Shown: in pieces, positions 46,441 to 58,359 of the stretch
How the letters are laid out: each line of letters starts with the position of its first letter
Position numbering within the stretch: the first letter of the stretch is position 1
Assembly: GCA_039619475.1 (NCBI GenBank)
Contig: CM077115.1
Span: forward strand, 145,518,274 to 145,582,273
DNA: 64,000 nt
From: Icerya purchasi
Lineage: Eukaryota > Arthropoda > Insecta > Hemiptera > Monophlebidae
Direction: 5' to 3'
Position numbers and translations under genes: made by a program
Notes under the pieces: model-generated
Told to the model about the DNA's origin: nothing
The model's database searches: none
What the model saw: only the letters and a program-made list of their open reading frames with translations

Positions 46441-46644
46441 AATAATTGGGAAAATTGAATAATCAATTTTAATAGAAGCCCCCCCCACCCCCTCCATAAA
46501 AAGATAAAAAAGAAAAAAAACTCGGAAAGCAATCTCCGATAGTAGTAATAGAGAATTTCATCTGTGGCTAAACTCCCGTTTAAGAAGTTAAAATGTCCAT
46601 CCTTCGTTAATGTAATATACTTCTTTGTACTCCAATCTGCTGTC

Positions 46645-46845
46645 ACTCAAACTCCCTACTCCTTATTGTACCTCGTATATGTTATCGTTTCCGTCGATCT
46701 CAGTTGTTCCTATACTCAGTTCCTTTATCTTATCAATATTTGACACCGACTCTACATCTAATTGATCCTTCTCCATCGTTTCGTTTCTGGGCGAAGATCC
46801 GTTGCTGACATGCCCAAAGGGGGCTTAAAAAAAAAGAAGTTAAAA
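46645..46845 (+). pseudogene. LINE-P 3' end fragment
   Basis: TPYSLLYLVYVIVSVD at about 46650-46700 matches TPFNATYILSFPLPS of LINE-P. The 3' region TCGTTTCTGGGCGAAGATCC precedes a short G/A-rich end and an A tail at 46829-46837. About 200 bp, 5'-truncated. Confidence 0.72.
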
Positions 46846-46849
46846 TTAA

Positions 46850-47205
46850 AAAAATATGTAGATTATTTTTCCTTTGCCGTTTCTTTTTTCAATATAGCAT
46901 AATCATTGAAACTGAAGACGTGAACGAAAGCGAAATAAACAACAATACGATAAATTTGTTCATTGTTATGTGGAAGGCGAACTTTTCAGAGTGTCTTTAA
47001 TAACATCGTAAATGGGACGCAGTAGTAATTCGTGGTGCTCTTTAAAGCGGCCGAAACGTGACATTATTATTTCAGATTGTGATTGTGTATAATCGTTGCG
47101 CTATGTTTTTATTATAAAATAATTTCTTCCTAAAACGGATTGATTAAAAAAATGCAGTTTTATCGAAAACAATACAAGAAATGTGACGATTGCGAAGAAT
47201 GTAAG
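46850..47205. other. Non-coding
   Basis: No gene recognised; leads into the minisatellite. Confidence 0.4.
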
Positions 47206-47209
47206 GAGC

Positions 47210-47520
47210 AAATGTGAGGAATATTAAAAATGCGTGGAATATCAGAAATGCGAGAAATATTAGAAATGCGAGGAATATAAGAAATGCGAGGAATATTAGA
47301 AATGCGAGGAATATTTAGAAATGCGAGAAATATTAGAAATGCGAGGAATATAAGAAATGCGAGGAATATTAGAAATGCGAGGAATATTTAGAAATGCGAG
47401 GAATATTAGAAATGCGAGGAATATTAGAAATGCAAGTAATATTAGAAATGCAAGTAATATTAGAAATGCGAGGAATATTAGAAATGCGAGGAATACGGGA
47501 AATGCGAAAAATTCCAAGAA
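47210..47520. repeat. 18-bp minisatellite with 73-bp higher-order unit
   Basis: About 17 units of ATGCGAGGAATATTAGAA, mostly 18 bp with some 19-bp variants. Units 3-6 (47248-47320) and 7-10 (47321-47393) form an exact 73-bp repeat of four variants. The 19-bp units break any reading frame, so open frames across it are incidental. Confidence 0.95.
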
Positions 47521-47524
47521 AGGA

Positions 47525-49220
47525 AAATAGTTGTAACAGTGTCCACTTATGTATGAAGCAATTCAGAGTGTACTAAGCATGATGGATCGTGCTATTTAAA
47601 ATGAACATAACAGATTCAGGAGAATACATGTAGTGCCGAAGATGATGGGGTCTCTATTAATTCTCAGCCGTCAGTTTTCCGATACGTGCCTTTGACAACT
47701 TCATGACGGAATGTAAAAGTTATATTATCTGTAATAGGAAAAAATAGTAATAATAACACGCAGTTCTTTAAGTATATAAAAGCATAATGAAATCCGAGCG
47801 CACTTTCGAGATACATAATTATATAACTATCGTTAAAATTACGATTAAATAACGTAGCGAACGAAGCCTTTATCAGTGTCATCGTGTGATAATAGTAACT
47901 TTTATATAAATAAAAAAGAAAAAAAAATTGCAATATCACGCCAATTCCTTCCAACCCGTTTTTAATTTTCTAAGTGACTTCTCCGTTACTTTCAAATTTT
48001 ACATACATCCCCCTTTGATCACAATAGCCACTTGGACTATTGCGATGCCTAATTGTACTAAAAAAACAAAACAAAACAAAAAACAAAAAAACAAAACAAA
48101 CAACAAAAAAAATACAAGTGCGTAGAAAGAGATTTTGGTATTTTATAGACGGTCCAAGTGGATGGTACGCACTAAGAATAATGAGTGTCCATTACCGCAG
48201 TAAGTTAAATTATTTTTCAAACAAGTTAATTAAAATTTTTCAACAGTCGCATTACATTTAGGGAATTCAGTGAGATTCGTTTCTGACGAGTTCATTCCCT
48301 CCCCCCCCCCCCCTCTTTTTATTTTCTATTTAAGCTCATTATTATCGATGAGGCTTCTATTTTAGGGCACTTGCGGAGCAGATGAGAAATGAGAGTAGCG
48401 CGATGATTAATGAAAAAGATGGTGGCCTAGTAGCCGGGTTTGAATAAAGCGGAGGATTAAATCTAAATAATACGAATGCGTAGAGCTTATTTGCTGTCGG
48501 CACCTATTCTACAGTTGTAAAGCTCATCTACCATATATATGTATATCGTGCTATTTATAACATTCTATTAACGGAGTTTGGCGCAACGTGTGCATAGGTC
48601 CAATTTCCATAGCGCTTTTTCCATCGCTAAAACCTTAATTAGCGTCCGACTTCAAAGTAACCCGGTCAATTGTTTGCTTAATTTTTTACAGTTTTCAATT
48701 GTAATTTAGAGAAAAATTTTTTAATTTTGCATACATTTCTTCGTACGTGTGCGTGTGTTTTGGTTTTTGCTTCGAAAGAATAATGCAAACAAAACTTGGA
48801 AACGACACAATACAATATCGGTTGCGTTTGTGTGCAATTTCGGAGTTATTTGTTCTAGAAATCATTTGAGAACACACGATGTAATAGTTGCCTATTTTAG
48901 CGATGAGATTAACCGTTCCATCGGCAACCATGAGATATACAGCTGCTTCATCTTTACCGTAAAATACAACTGAGTGAAGATTTCGGTCGCTCCGTCTCGT
49001 AAATTTTAATGTCGACCTACTATCAGCAGGATCGCATTATTTTTTCCGCACTTTCATCCCGTTCGCTGACCTTTTTGACATTGAAGTTTTTCCCCGATGA
49101 CGTCATCAACAATTTGAGTTCATGTTTTGATTAAAAAGGGAACGCGCCTGTTTCAAAAGACACACCTATATCGATGTCATAACGTGCAAAAGGTACGGAA
49201 GCACCTGCTCTATTTTTTCT
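47525..49220. other. Non-coding; AC-rich and C runs
   Basis: An A/C low-complexity tract (48061-48112) and a C run (48300-48313). No gene recognised. Confidence 0.4.
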
Positions 49221-49221
49221 C

Positions 49222-50205
49222 TTTCTCACGATACTTCTTCTTCTTCTTCTTATATCCATTTGACTGTTCTCAGTTGTTGGTAGCAACAACCATGGCGACG
49301 ATTTCTTGATGGGAATGCTCGGTCCCTTGCCGTATGGAATAATTCTTCTACCTTCATAGACGTCCATTTCAGGATATTATCAAGCCAGGAAATCGCTCTT
49401 CTTCCAACTTTTCTTTTTCCTTCTACTTTACCCATTATTATAATGGTCTGTGACAGTTTATATTTCGAACTTCTTAATATGTGTCCTAAGTATGCTGTTT
49501 TTCTTCGTTTGATTACATTCAGTAAGTCTCTGTTCTTTTTTTAATATATGTAATATTTAAATGTAGGTGAATACATCCTGTTTGTTAAAATGGTATAATA
49601 AAATAAACTTTAATAACAAACAATATAGTTCAATAAATTAGATAAATACCTATTTAGAAACGTTTTCGGGCATAACCAGCTAAAACTAACTTAAAGGAAA
49701 CTTAAAACATACTGAAGTGAATATAGGGAATACATGTGTATATATAGTAGATGTTATATATACACATGTATTCCCTATATTCACTTCAGTATGTTTTAAG
49801 TTTCCTTTAAGTTAGTGTTAGCTGATGATGGGTTATGCCCGAAAACGTTTCTAAATAGGTATTTATCTAATTTATTGAACTATATTGTTTGTTATTAAAG
49901 TTTATTTTATTATATGTAATATTTCTTTATTCTTTTTTTCTGCGGTCCACAGGATGCGCAGTATACGGCGGTATCACCACATTTCGAAGGCTTCTATAGC
50001 GTTTATTATTTTAGCATTTATCGTCCATGATTCACAACCGTATAACAACACTGACCATTCGTAGCGTTATTTTAAAGCTCTGATTCTTAATGCAAGAGAT
50101 ATTTCATGCGATCTGAACGTTTTCCTCATTTTCATAAATGCTACTCTGGCCAGTCCTATTCTACATTTACTTTCCAATACTATTCGACAGAACTTTTTTC
50201 GCTAT
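49222..50205 (-). pseudogene. LINE 3' fragment with (GAA)n tail, split by a palindrome
   Basis: On the minus strand from 50180: RIGLARVAFMKMRKTFRSHE, ISLALRIRALK, LLYGCESWTIN and AFEMW*YRRILRILWTAE, then the palindrome (49559-49911), then LLNVIKRRKTAYLGHILRSS and GKVEGKRKVGRRAISWLDNI with LKWTSMKVEELFHTARDRAF. These are the thumb and C-terminal motifs of a LINE without RNase H. The minus-strand 3' end carries a GAA/AAG run (49229-49249 region). Stops and frameshifts are present. Confidence 0.88.
49546..49924. mobile_element. Near-perfect palindromic element, 13-bp target duplication, hammerhead-like motif
   Basis: ATATGTAATATTT occurs at 49546-49558 and 49912-49924. The 353-bp insert has arms of about 155 bp that are almost identical (for example TTCACTTCAGTATGTTTTAA at 49779 and its complement). 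The left end carries about 35 bp with no partner. The right arm contains CTGATGA (49822-49828), a GGG-UUAUG-CCC hairpin (49830-49840) and GAAA (49841-49844); the left arm lost 6 bp of this motif. It interrupts the LINE coding region. Penelope-like elements are known to combine such inverted partial copies, variable 10-15 bp duplications and hammerhead motifs; assignment here is inference. Confidence 0.85.
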
Positions 50206-50209
50206 GCAT

Positions 50210-50433
50210 AAGGTTGAAATCAAGATTCTCTCATACAGCTACAATCCAGTAAGCAATATCAATAAGAATTAAATGACGTTACATAGTGAACATCAAGCGT
50301 TAGAGAGTTCGCAGGTTCGCTTTCTCGACGCCAGACTAATCTGAATCTCTAAGGAATAGAAATGCACAAATCAACTCCACTGGAGAAGTTGGATATACAT
50401 ATATATTATATTATATATTATATTATATTATAT

Positions 50434-50467
<34 letters not shown>

Positions 50468-51265
50468 TAATTTACCAATAGTACCGCTGCTCGCGCTAAC
50501 TAAGCGCATTTGCGGTTTATGTAAATTAATTCAATGAAAAAATGAAAATGAAATATATTTATTTATTTATTTATTTATAACGTAATTCTTGGGCCTTCCC
50601 CCATTACAAAAAATGTCCCAATTTTATGTAACGTTTGTTATATTTTATAGGATTTTTGTGATTATGTTATTATATTCAAATAGACCGATTTAGAATGTAA
50701 ATTTGATCATTTTATACAAAGAATAGAAGAGAAAGAGACAGAAATGTGAGCAAGAGGGGTCAAGGGGCAAAGCCCGTTGCGAGGCTAAAGTGGCCGAGTT
50801 TATATAATGTTCTTTCCGACTATGGATGTTTCTTAACTCCAACTCTGATCGAATTACATAGCTCACACCTAGTGTACGACCGCAATTTTAGGTCGTCTAT
50901 TCAACTGTGTAACGCAGCGTACAGCAAGAAAGTCGCGTCGACAAATTATAGTTGCGTGCGCAGCTACACGTCTTCCAGAGTAGAGATACGTAATATCGTA
51001 TCGCCGAAGATAAATAAGACCAAGTTCAGAATGCTAACATTTATTCGCTGTGTGGTGCCTTTCTGAGTTGAGATTAAATCGCATTGTTGCAGATAAATCT
51101 GACTGTGTCTGACTACAGGTACATTTCTGAATATAGAACCCATGCTTACCAAGGACTATTAAGGAAGGAGCGATTGAAGTATTTCGGAAGAAACTACACA
51201 TCGGCGAATTGACGGTATAAGCAAATATTTGTATAAAGACTACTGAAACTTAAGGGTACGTATTA
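50210..51265. other. Non-coding with AT/AC microsatellite
   Basis: TATAT/ACAC microsatellite at about 50396-50467; TTTA repeats at 50558-50577. The 106-codon frame at 50746-51066 matches no family. Confidence 0.4.
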
Positions 51266-51269
51266 ACTC

Positions 51270-52109
51270 TGTAATCTGTCCATTACATGGGATGTATAAA
51301 ATTTTCGGAAAAATAAAAGAAAAAATAATATAAAATAAAAATAAAACATAAAAATAATTTAGAATAATTAGTGCGAGTGCGAATGCGCGCGTGCCTGGAA
51401 CTATTGTCCGTTGGGTGGCCAATCACCAGTGACCAAGGAATAAAGGATCGACCTGATTCGGTCGCCTGCAGGGGTTGTAAGCGGAAAGGCGGGAGAAATG
51501 GAGAGTGGTCAAGAAACGATTTTTTCACAAAAATCAGTTCCATTTCTACCTTTGAAGAGTTCTGTTTTTACCTTCGGAAGAGTTTTCTGTTCTACCTTCG
51601 CTAAGGTTACCCGTGTTTATCGAAGTGAAACCAATAGAAATTGTTGCTGTTCGAAAAAGTTTAAAAATTGAGTACGCGGTCAATCGTTGATAAAGGTGTT
51701 CGAAATCCGCCGGAATAGTAAAACAAATTCGAAACTTCGTCCTTTGATCAATTGAAATAATACCGAGCCTGATTTTTATCAACGGACCCCCGAATCGCCA
51801 GCCTACTGATAACCACCGATAACAGTGATCAACGTGGCGTTTTGTATTATATTTTTTATTAATTTGCATACCTTTGTAAGCGTTATTTTCGACTTAATTA
51901 CGGTGTTTTTTCAGCGGTCGTACCGAAAGATAAGTGTGAGTTTTTTTTCTAGTACATTGTTTGTCTTCAAATTTCAATTAAATAATTTTCCTCTCATAAT
52001 TATTATTCTCTGATATAATTAAATAAAATATAAATAAGTAAAATCCACGAACTTAAAACCTCGTGGTTGGCATCCCTGTGAACGTAAGCGAACGGCTAAT
52101 TCCGTTACA
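51270..52109. mobile_element. Solo LTR 2, 4-bp duplication ACTC
   Basis: It starts TGTAATCTGTCC and ends GTTACA, flanked by ACTC at 51266-51269 and 52110-52113. Same family and orientation as 7961-8783: shared GCGAGTGCGAATGCGCGCG, CTGATTCGGTCGCCT-type block, and TTGGCATCCCTGTG near the end. It is 840 bp against 823 bp. There is no internal coding region and no second LTR. The difference between the two copies (visible indels and substitutions) means they are independent old insertions. Confidence 0.9.
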
Positions 52110-52114
52110 ACTCT

Positions 52115-53620
52115 GAAACAGATTGTTGCAACCAGACTGCGAAATACTTTAATACTCGTATGTTTAGCGCCACGATGTTATAGTAAAATTACTTTTTTTC
52201 CATTTTTTGACATATTTAAAAGATGACTATTTTTTTAAAGAAATTTTTATTGCGAAAAACTATAGATAGTATTTTTTGATCAGTAAAAAAATATTGTTAT
52301 AATGTAAGATAAAAGCGTTTTTTTTTTTCTTTCTTTTTTAAACTTCATTTAGTCGATAAAGAGGCAACAACGGTTGCTGAATAATGCATAATGACGCATT
52401 TAAGATCTAACGCGAGTGGTTAAATTAAACTGGGGGAGGGGCAAACTATTTCAGAAAAGATATAGTCGGTATCTTTTACAAACGTGTAATAATCAAGCAT
52501 GAAGAATTCTACCAAGGTAAATTCAGAGAGATATTACTGTTACAGTTTTCAATTTAAAAAAAAAAAAAAAAAAAAATGAAAAATGAAACATCTCGGCGAA
52601 AAATGAAAATATTTTCCTATAAAATTCTCATAAATATCTCAGCGTATTTTGAACCAAAACATACTTCTAAATCCAGTCATAAATAAAAGGCTATAAAGAT
52701 AAAATAAATAATGATGCAAAATAAATGTTCACAAACTATTTCCCACAGGTTCTGTGTGTAACATTTCCATTATTGTATTAATAATATTATCAATAAATAT
52801 ACTAGTATTAGAAAGGGAACCAAAGAATATGCGTAATATATGAATCCACTCAACTGCTTAGTATTAACACCTATCTCCGTTGCGGTAACTCCTGCACGCT
52901 TTAGCCGCAGTGAGCGTAGAGAGCTACTCAATTCCATAGAATAGTAATTATGGAAATTACGGTAAACAAGGAAGATCTTGAACAGTAGCGCGGCGTAGAC
53001 CATCGAATTTCAAATGGATTTAAAATTTCCTCTCTGAATTTCCCTTTCAATGTTGCGTTAGATTTCTTTTACGATATTTCCACTTGTATTAATAATAAGT
53101 TCTAGTTCTTTTAATATCGATAACGAAGTAGTTCGCTTGGCTGAGTGATAAGCTTTGTTAATAATCGATAAAGCATACTGCAAATTTCTTTTATCTTAGT
53201 TTTACATACATACGACAGGACAAATTTAAGACTCATAATTTGTTCAATACAGTTGCGCCCTTTTTGCTGAAACCGTATTGATATTTTCTCAATTGTGAGT
53301 CAAGCTGTTTTTCAGCTATATTCAGAATACCCACTTGACAAAAGTTTTACAAACTATTATTTATTTCTACTCGCAGAATAGAAGTGCCTCTATAGCTGTT
53401 TGGAGAAACGTTTTGTCTTACCTATAGAATGAATGAAGGCCATTGTTCAAACAGTTGGAAGGCTTTTCATTTCATACATTCCGGCTATAATTTCAGATAA
53501 TTGCGCAACACCTTTATCGTCTTCATGTTTTTCCATAGTTTAGCGACTATTCAGCCTCTGCTGATGGTTTATTTTTTATAAGTATAATTTCTCGTTTTTG
53601 TATAAATGGCTCAATATTAA
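52115..53620. other. Non-coding
   Basis: A and T tracts (about 52319-52336, 52555-52576). The 77-codon minus frame at 52770-53003 matches no family. Confidence 0.4.
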
Positions 53621-53624
53621 GACT

Positions 53625-53932
53625 CATTCGCTCGGTTAACTTCCTTTTCCGGTAGGTTTCTTCCTGTTTTCTCTTCTTCCAATATTACCCTTCTGTCTGC
53701 AGCTGCTCATTCCAAACTATGGTTTGACTCCTACGTTTCCTCATTCTCTAAACCCGGATTCCTTTTTCTTGTCTATTCAGCCTTCCTTTCCATGTGTCGC
53801 TCCAACATACCTGTGATTTGCTGCCTGCGCTTTGGGCACAGTTTGTCCCTTACTATTTTGTGCTGTCTCCTTATTGTCCATTGCGCCCCTGCAATATCCA
53901 ATTTGTTTGTGATCCCGATCACATAATTAACA
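53625..53932 (+). pseudogene. LINE-P internal fragment
   Basis: AAHSKLWFDSYVSSFSKPGF at about 53703-53765 matches SNHSRLWSDMYPSIFSNRF of LINE-P. CDPDHIINK near 53908 matches the CDSNHILFE motif. Both ends stop abruptly; it lacks the family 3' tail, so it was truncated after insertion, at about 53932 where the sequence described next starts. Confidence 0.75.
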
Positions 53933-54120
53933 AATGATACTGAAATTTTAAAATCAGCATTATCCAAAGAAGAAGGTGTAGATATTTTTATACTCGATCG
54001 AGGATCAGGTACATCGACCACCAGAAAAAGGTTTACATAGTGGTACTTTGTTTTGATCAGAATATGATTTCCTTTGCTATTCATTATTACTACTTTTCTG
54101 GTGAGGTAAATGAGAACCAT
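53932..54120 (-). other. Unrecognised protein-like segment
   Basis: On the minus strand a 115-codon frame starts MVLIYLTRKVVIMNSKGNHI at 54120. Its first 63 codons look protein-like (HYVNLFLVVDVPDPRSSIKI, STPSSLDNADFKISVSFVNY). The remainder reads antisense into LINE-P and is spurious. I do not recognise the segment; it may be a remnant of an unidentified mobile element or a captured exon. Confidence 0.3.
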
Positions 54121-54124
54121 CGCA

Positions 54125-55122
<998 letters not shown>

Positions 55123-56441
55123 CACCCTGTCAAGAAAGTATCGGGAATTGTCAATTTAAATCTCCCGGGTAATAGCTAGGCAGATAATTTTTTTTTTCCA
55201 GGTTGGTACAACTGTTTTGTATTATGATGCCTATTTTTAGCGCGATCTGTCAACCAGTGTGTTTACAGCAGCTGTTAAAATCAGTCGACCTTGAAGTGTT
55301 TTGTCGAAGTTTTACAATGAGTGAAAATATTGAACAACGTACTTGTGTTAAATTCTGTGTTTCGAACGAAATTTCTTGTGCCGATACACTGAAAATGTTA
55401 CAGAAGGCTTTTGGTGAATCTGCTTTATCAAAAACGCGGGTTTACGAGTGGTACAGAGCGTTCAAGGATGGTCGGGAGACGGTCGAAGACATGCCTCGCT
55501 CTGGACGGCCTTCAACGAGTGTGACCGATGATAACGTCGATAAAATCAAGGAAATCGTTGCTGAAAATTGTCATGTGAGCTTGAGAGAGATGGCTCATGG
55601 ATTGGGCATGTCACACGAGAGCGTACGTACAATTGTGCACGAAAAATTGGGTATGCAACGCGTTGCGGCTCGGCTTGTTCCGAAAGACCTGAATTTCTTT
55701 CGAAAAAAGTACCGAGAACAGGTAGCTGCAGACATGCTGGATCGAGCCAATTTGGATCCTACCTTCTTGGAAAAGATAATTACTGGTGACGAGACATGGG
55801 TGTACGAGTACGACACGCTTACGAACCAGCAATCGTCCGAATGGCGGCCAATTGGCGCGCCAAAGCCGAAAAAACCTCGCCAAAGCCGATCGAAAGTGAA
55901 GATCATGTTGATTGTTTTCTTCGATATTCGAGGCGTGGTACACTATGAATATGTGCCAGCCGGACAGACAGTCACCAAAGAGTTTTACTTAAGTGTTTTG
56001 AGACGTTTGAGAGAGGCTATCCGTCGTAAACGTAACGATTTGTGGGTCGACAATTCTTGGATTCTCCATCACGATAATGCGCCGTCTCACAAAGCCATAA
56101 TTGTGAATGAGTTTTTGGCCAAACACTCGGTAAATATCATCGAACAACCGCCGTATTCACCAGATTTAGCACCCTGCGACTTCTTCCTATTCTCAAAACT
56201 CAAATTTCCGCTACGGGGAATGCGCTTCGAATCGATTGATGACATCAAGACGAATGCGACGCGAGAGCTAAAGGCCATCCCGGAAACCGCCTATCAGAAG
56301 TGCTTTGCCGAGTGGAAAAAGCGTTGGCATATGTGCATCGCTTCGAATGGATGTTATTTTGAAGGTGACAAAATAAATTTGGATGAAAATTAAAAATTGT
56401 TCGTTTTATTTAACAATTCCCGATACTTTCTTGACAGGGTG
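55123..56441 (+). mobile_element. Complete mariner transposon, 1319 bp
   Basis: Perfect 29-bp terminal inverted repeats (CACCCTGTCAAGAAAGTATC outward) lie at 55123-55151 and 56413-56441, flanked by TA at 55121-55122 and 56442-56443. One uninterrupted transposase gene lies inside. Length and layout are those of a full mariner. It lies within a TA/TATG repeat, which offers many TA targets. Identical ends and an open frame suggest recent arrival. Confidence 0.97.
55317..56393 (+). CDS. Mariner transposase (DD34D), 358 aa
   Basis: Cut-and-paste DNA transposase that binds the element ends in the nucleus and moves the element into TA sites. The first helix-turn-helix covers about residues 5-55 (TCVKFCVSNEISCADTLKML; SKTRVYEWYRAF). 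GRPSTS linker at 63-68; second helix-turn-helix about 80-115. The catalytic triad is D158 (TGDETW), D253 (HHDNAP) and D288 (YSPDLAPCDFF), with 34 residues between the last two: the D,D34D signature. The C-terminus ends FEGDKINLDEN. Length fits the family's roughly 345 residues. I chose the ATG at 55317 (MSENIEQRTC) because family homology starts there; an in-frame ATG at 55203 adds 38 residues without homology. The usual WVPHEL dimer-contact motif reads RLVPKDL here. No stops or frameshifts, so it may be active. Confidence 0.96.
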   Translation: MSENIEQRTCVKFCVSNEISCADTLKMLQKAFGESALSKTRVYEWYRAFKDGRETVEDMPRSGRPSTSVTDDNVDKIKEIVAENCHVSLREMAHGLGMSHESVRTIVHEKLGMQRVAARLVPKDLNFFRKKYREQVAADMLDRANLDPTFLEKIITGDETWVYEYDTLTNQQSSEWRPIGAPKPKKPRQSRSKVKIMLIVFFDIRGVVHYEYVPAGQTVTKEFYLSVLRRLREAIRRKRNDLWVDNSWILHHDNAPSHKAIIVNEFLAKHSVNIIEQPPYSPDLAPCDFFLFSKLKFPLRGMRFESIDDIKTNATRELKAIPETAYQKCFAEWKKRWHMCIASNGCYFEGDKINLDEN

Positions 56442-56444
56442 TAT

Positions 56445-57420
56445 GTATATGTATGTATTGTGCGAACTAAGGTAGAGGACGGGTAGTTTTATGTAAACAT
56501 TTATTTCTGGTCTATCAATGAAAGATTTTTGAGGTTAGTATCATAGCGCAGTACGAAAAATCGCGCGAAATACGAGTACATCAAAAATAAATATCTGGAT
56601 TTCTTCTTCAGCTGTTAAATTTGACATTTAATATTTTTGAGCCATACGATGTGACAAACTGAACCGAATATCTATACTAGGAGATTTTTTGAGTCACTAA
56701 ACTTATTTTTGGAGTTAAAATTGCGTTTAATATATAATAAAATCCTGCAATACGGCAAAAAATGAGTATCTGTGTTATTTTAGGCATGGGCTCTTTTAAG
56801 GTTAATTTAGTGTTTTTAGGGTTTTTAGGTCGCTGAACTCATTTTCGAGACTAAAATTGCGTTTGGTATACATTAAAGTTCTGAAAACATCGAAAATCTA
56901 AATATCAAATCCCGTCATAGCGTTAATTTTTAAGCGAATTTGAAATTTTCAACTGCCTTTTTAGATTATGTTTTTGCCTCGAAAGACCCCATAAATGATT
57001 AGGTTATGTGCGCCTCGTAATTCTCTTCAACCTCGACTTGAATTTTTAAAAATCCGTTTATAATTCGAAAAGATATGTTTAGAAAATTGAAAAACTTTTT
57101 TTTTTTTTTTTTTTGAGGCTAGGGGTTAAAATTTGTGCCCCAAGGCTCAAAACTTTCAGGGTCGATTTTTTTTTGGCAAGGGAAACATACGGGCTAAATT
57201 TCAATCAAATTGATGAAGGGGGAGACGATTTTACACACTTATCTAGCTATACTCTTTAGGTAATATAACGAGTTATACTAAATTTGTGATTTCCAAATCT
57301 CCAAAATACAATGGTGGGATCATAATTTTTACATCGATGGTATTTAAGTCCAAGCAAATCATAGCAGCTAGGCAAACGTGTGATTCCTTGTCAGTTAATA
57401 AATCCCAGTAAAGTAGTTTA
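56445..57420. other. Non-coding with a diverged direct repeat
   Basis: Two blocks about 133 bp apart (about 56684-56780 and 56817-56910) share TAAAATTGCGTTT and surrounding sequence, a diverged tandem repeat of unknown type. A T tract lies at 57096-57114. No gene recognised. Confidence 0.5.
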
Positions 57421-57423
57421 CCT

Positions 57424-58355
57424 TTGGGGCCTCATTCTTGCGCTCTCAGTTCAGTCATTTTCAGTCCCGTAGACTTCGGTCCTTTTGTTTTATCTTTACT
57501 GCGAAATCTGTTGACACCTTACAAGCCATTATTTAAATTTCCTCTTCTGCAAGTCTTTCCAAATTCCTTATTGTTTCTGACACTCTTTAAGTATCCTTCT
57601 AGCGCTATCTCCACCTTCCCTTTCTCCTTCCACTGATGCTATCATCCTTTCTCTCCGTTCTCTTCTCCATGATCTATCCCCATCGACGTCTACCAAGATT
57701 GACTTTCCTTGGATTCCCGGACATTCAGGCATTGATGGAAATGTAGCCGTTGATCTCGTTACTAAAGCTGCAGCTTCTAATAGAAATTTTGTTAGCAGGG
57801 TTCCACAGCACGCAATATTTTTCTTCCAACTAAATCCTGCCAACTTAGGTACTCTTTTTATGTTTCTCTTTTCGCTAATCCTAATTCCTTTTATCTCTTG
57901 ATTAACCACCCAGTTCCTTTTTCTCGTCCTTTGTTCTATGATTTCCTCAGTTTGCGTCGGTACATAATTACTAAACTATCTTGCCTCCGTTTCTTGCATA
58001 GTCTGCTTTTTCTTCTTCTCTAAATCGATTTTCCTTGGCAGGATCTCCCTTTTGTTCATTGGATCCTGAAGGTTCCTAGTATGTTTGTGATGCAAATCAC
58101 GTGATTTCCGAGTGTTCTGGTTTATCTCGCGAGCGTGAGTTACTTTATTATCATCTTTTAAAGCTTCGTCTTATTGCTCCTTTCAATGCCTCCTATGTTC
58201 TTTCTCTACCTATTCTCTCAGTTGTTCCTGTTCTAAAGGTGTTCCTTGATTCCATTGTCGATAAAATAAAAATATAGTTTTCATGTTGTTTCATGCATCT
58301 CTTCCATTTTGCTGGGCTAATACTCTCTGGTAGCAAACGCAAGGGGGTATAAAAA
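57424..58355 (+). pseudogene. LINE-P 3' fragment (RNase H to tail)
   Basis: RNase H: FIFTAKSVDTLQAI and KFLIVSDTL at about 57490-57590 match FSAESISILRAI and KFLIVSDSK; IPGHSGIDGNVAVDLVTKAA at about 57710-57770 is the final His/Asp motif. The Cys/His tail near 58086 (VCDANHVISECSGLSREREL) and SVVPVLKVFLDSIVDKIKI with a stop near 58276 complete the C-terminus. The catalytic glutamate position reads K. The 3' untranslated region GTTTTCATGTTGTTTCATGC resembles that of the young copy and ends in an A-rich tract near 58350. 5'-truncated and frameshifted. Confidence 0.88.
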
Positions 58356-58359
58356 AACG

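Noticed and set aside
47296..47576. Open frames across the 18-bp array; possible CRISPR-like array
   Set aside because: Units are contiguous with no unique spacers, and 19-bp units break the frame; it is a eukaryotic minisatellite.
55203..55316. Upstream in-frame ATG of the mariner transposase
   Set aside because: Family homology begins at MSENIEQR (55317).
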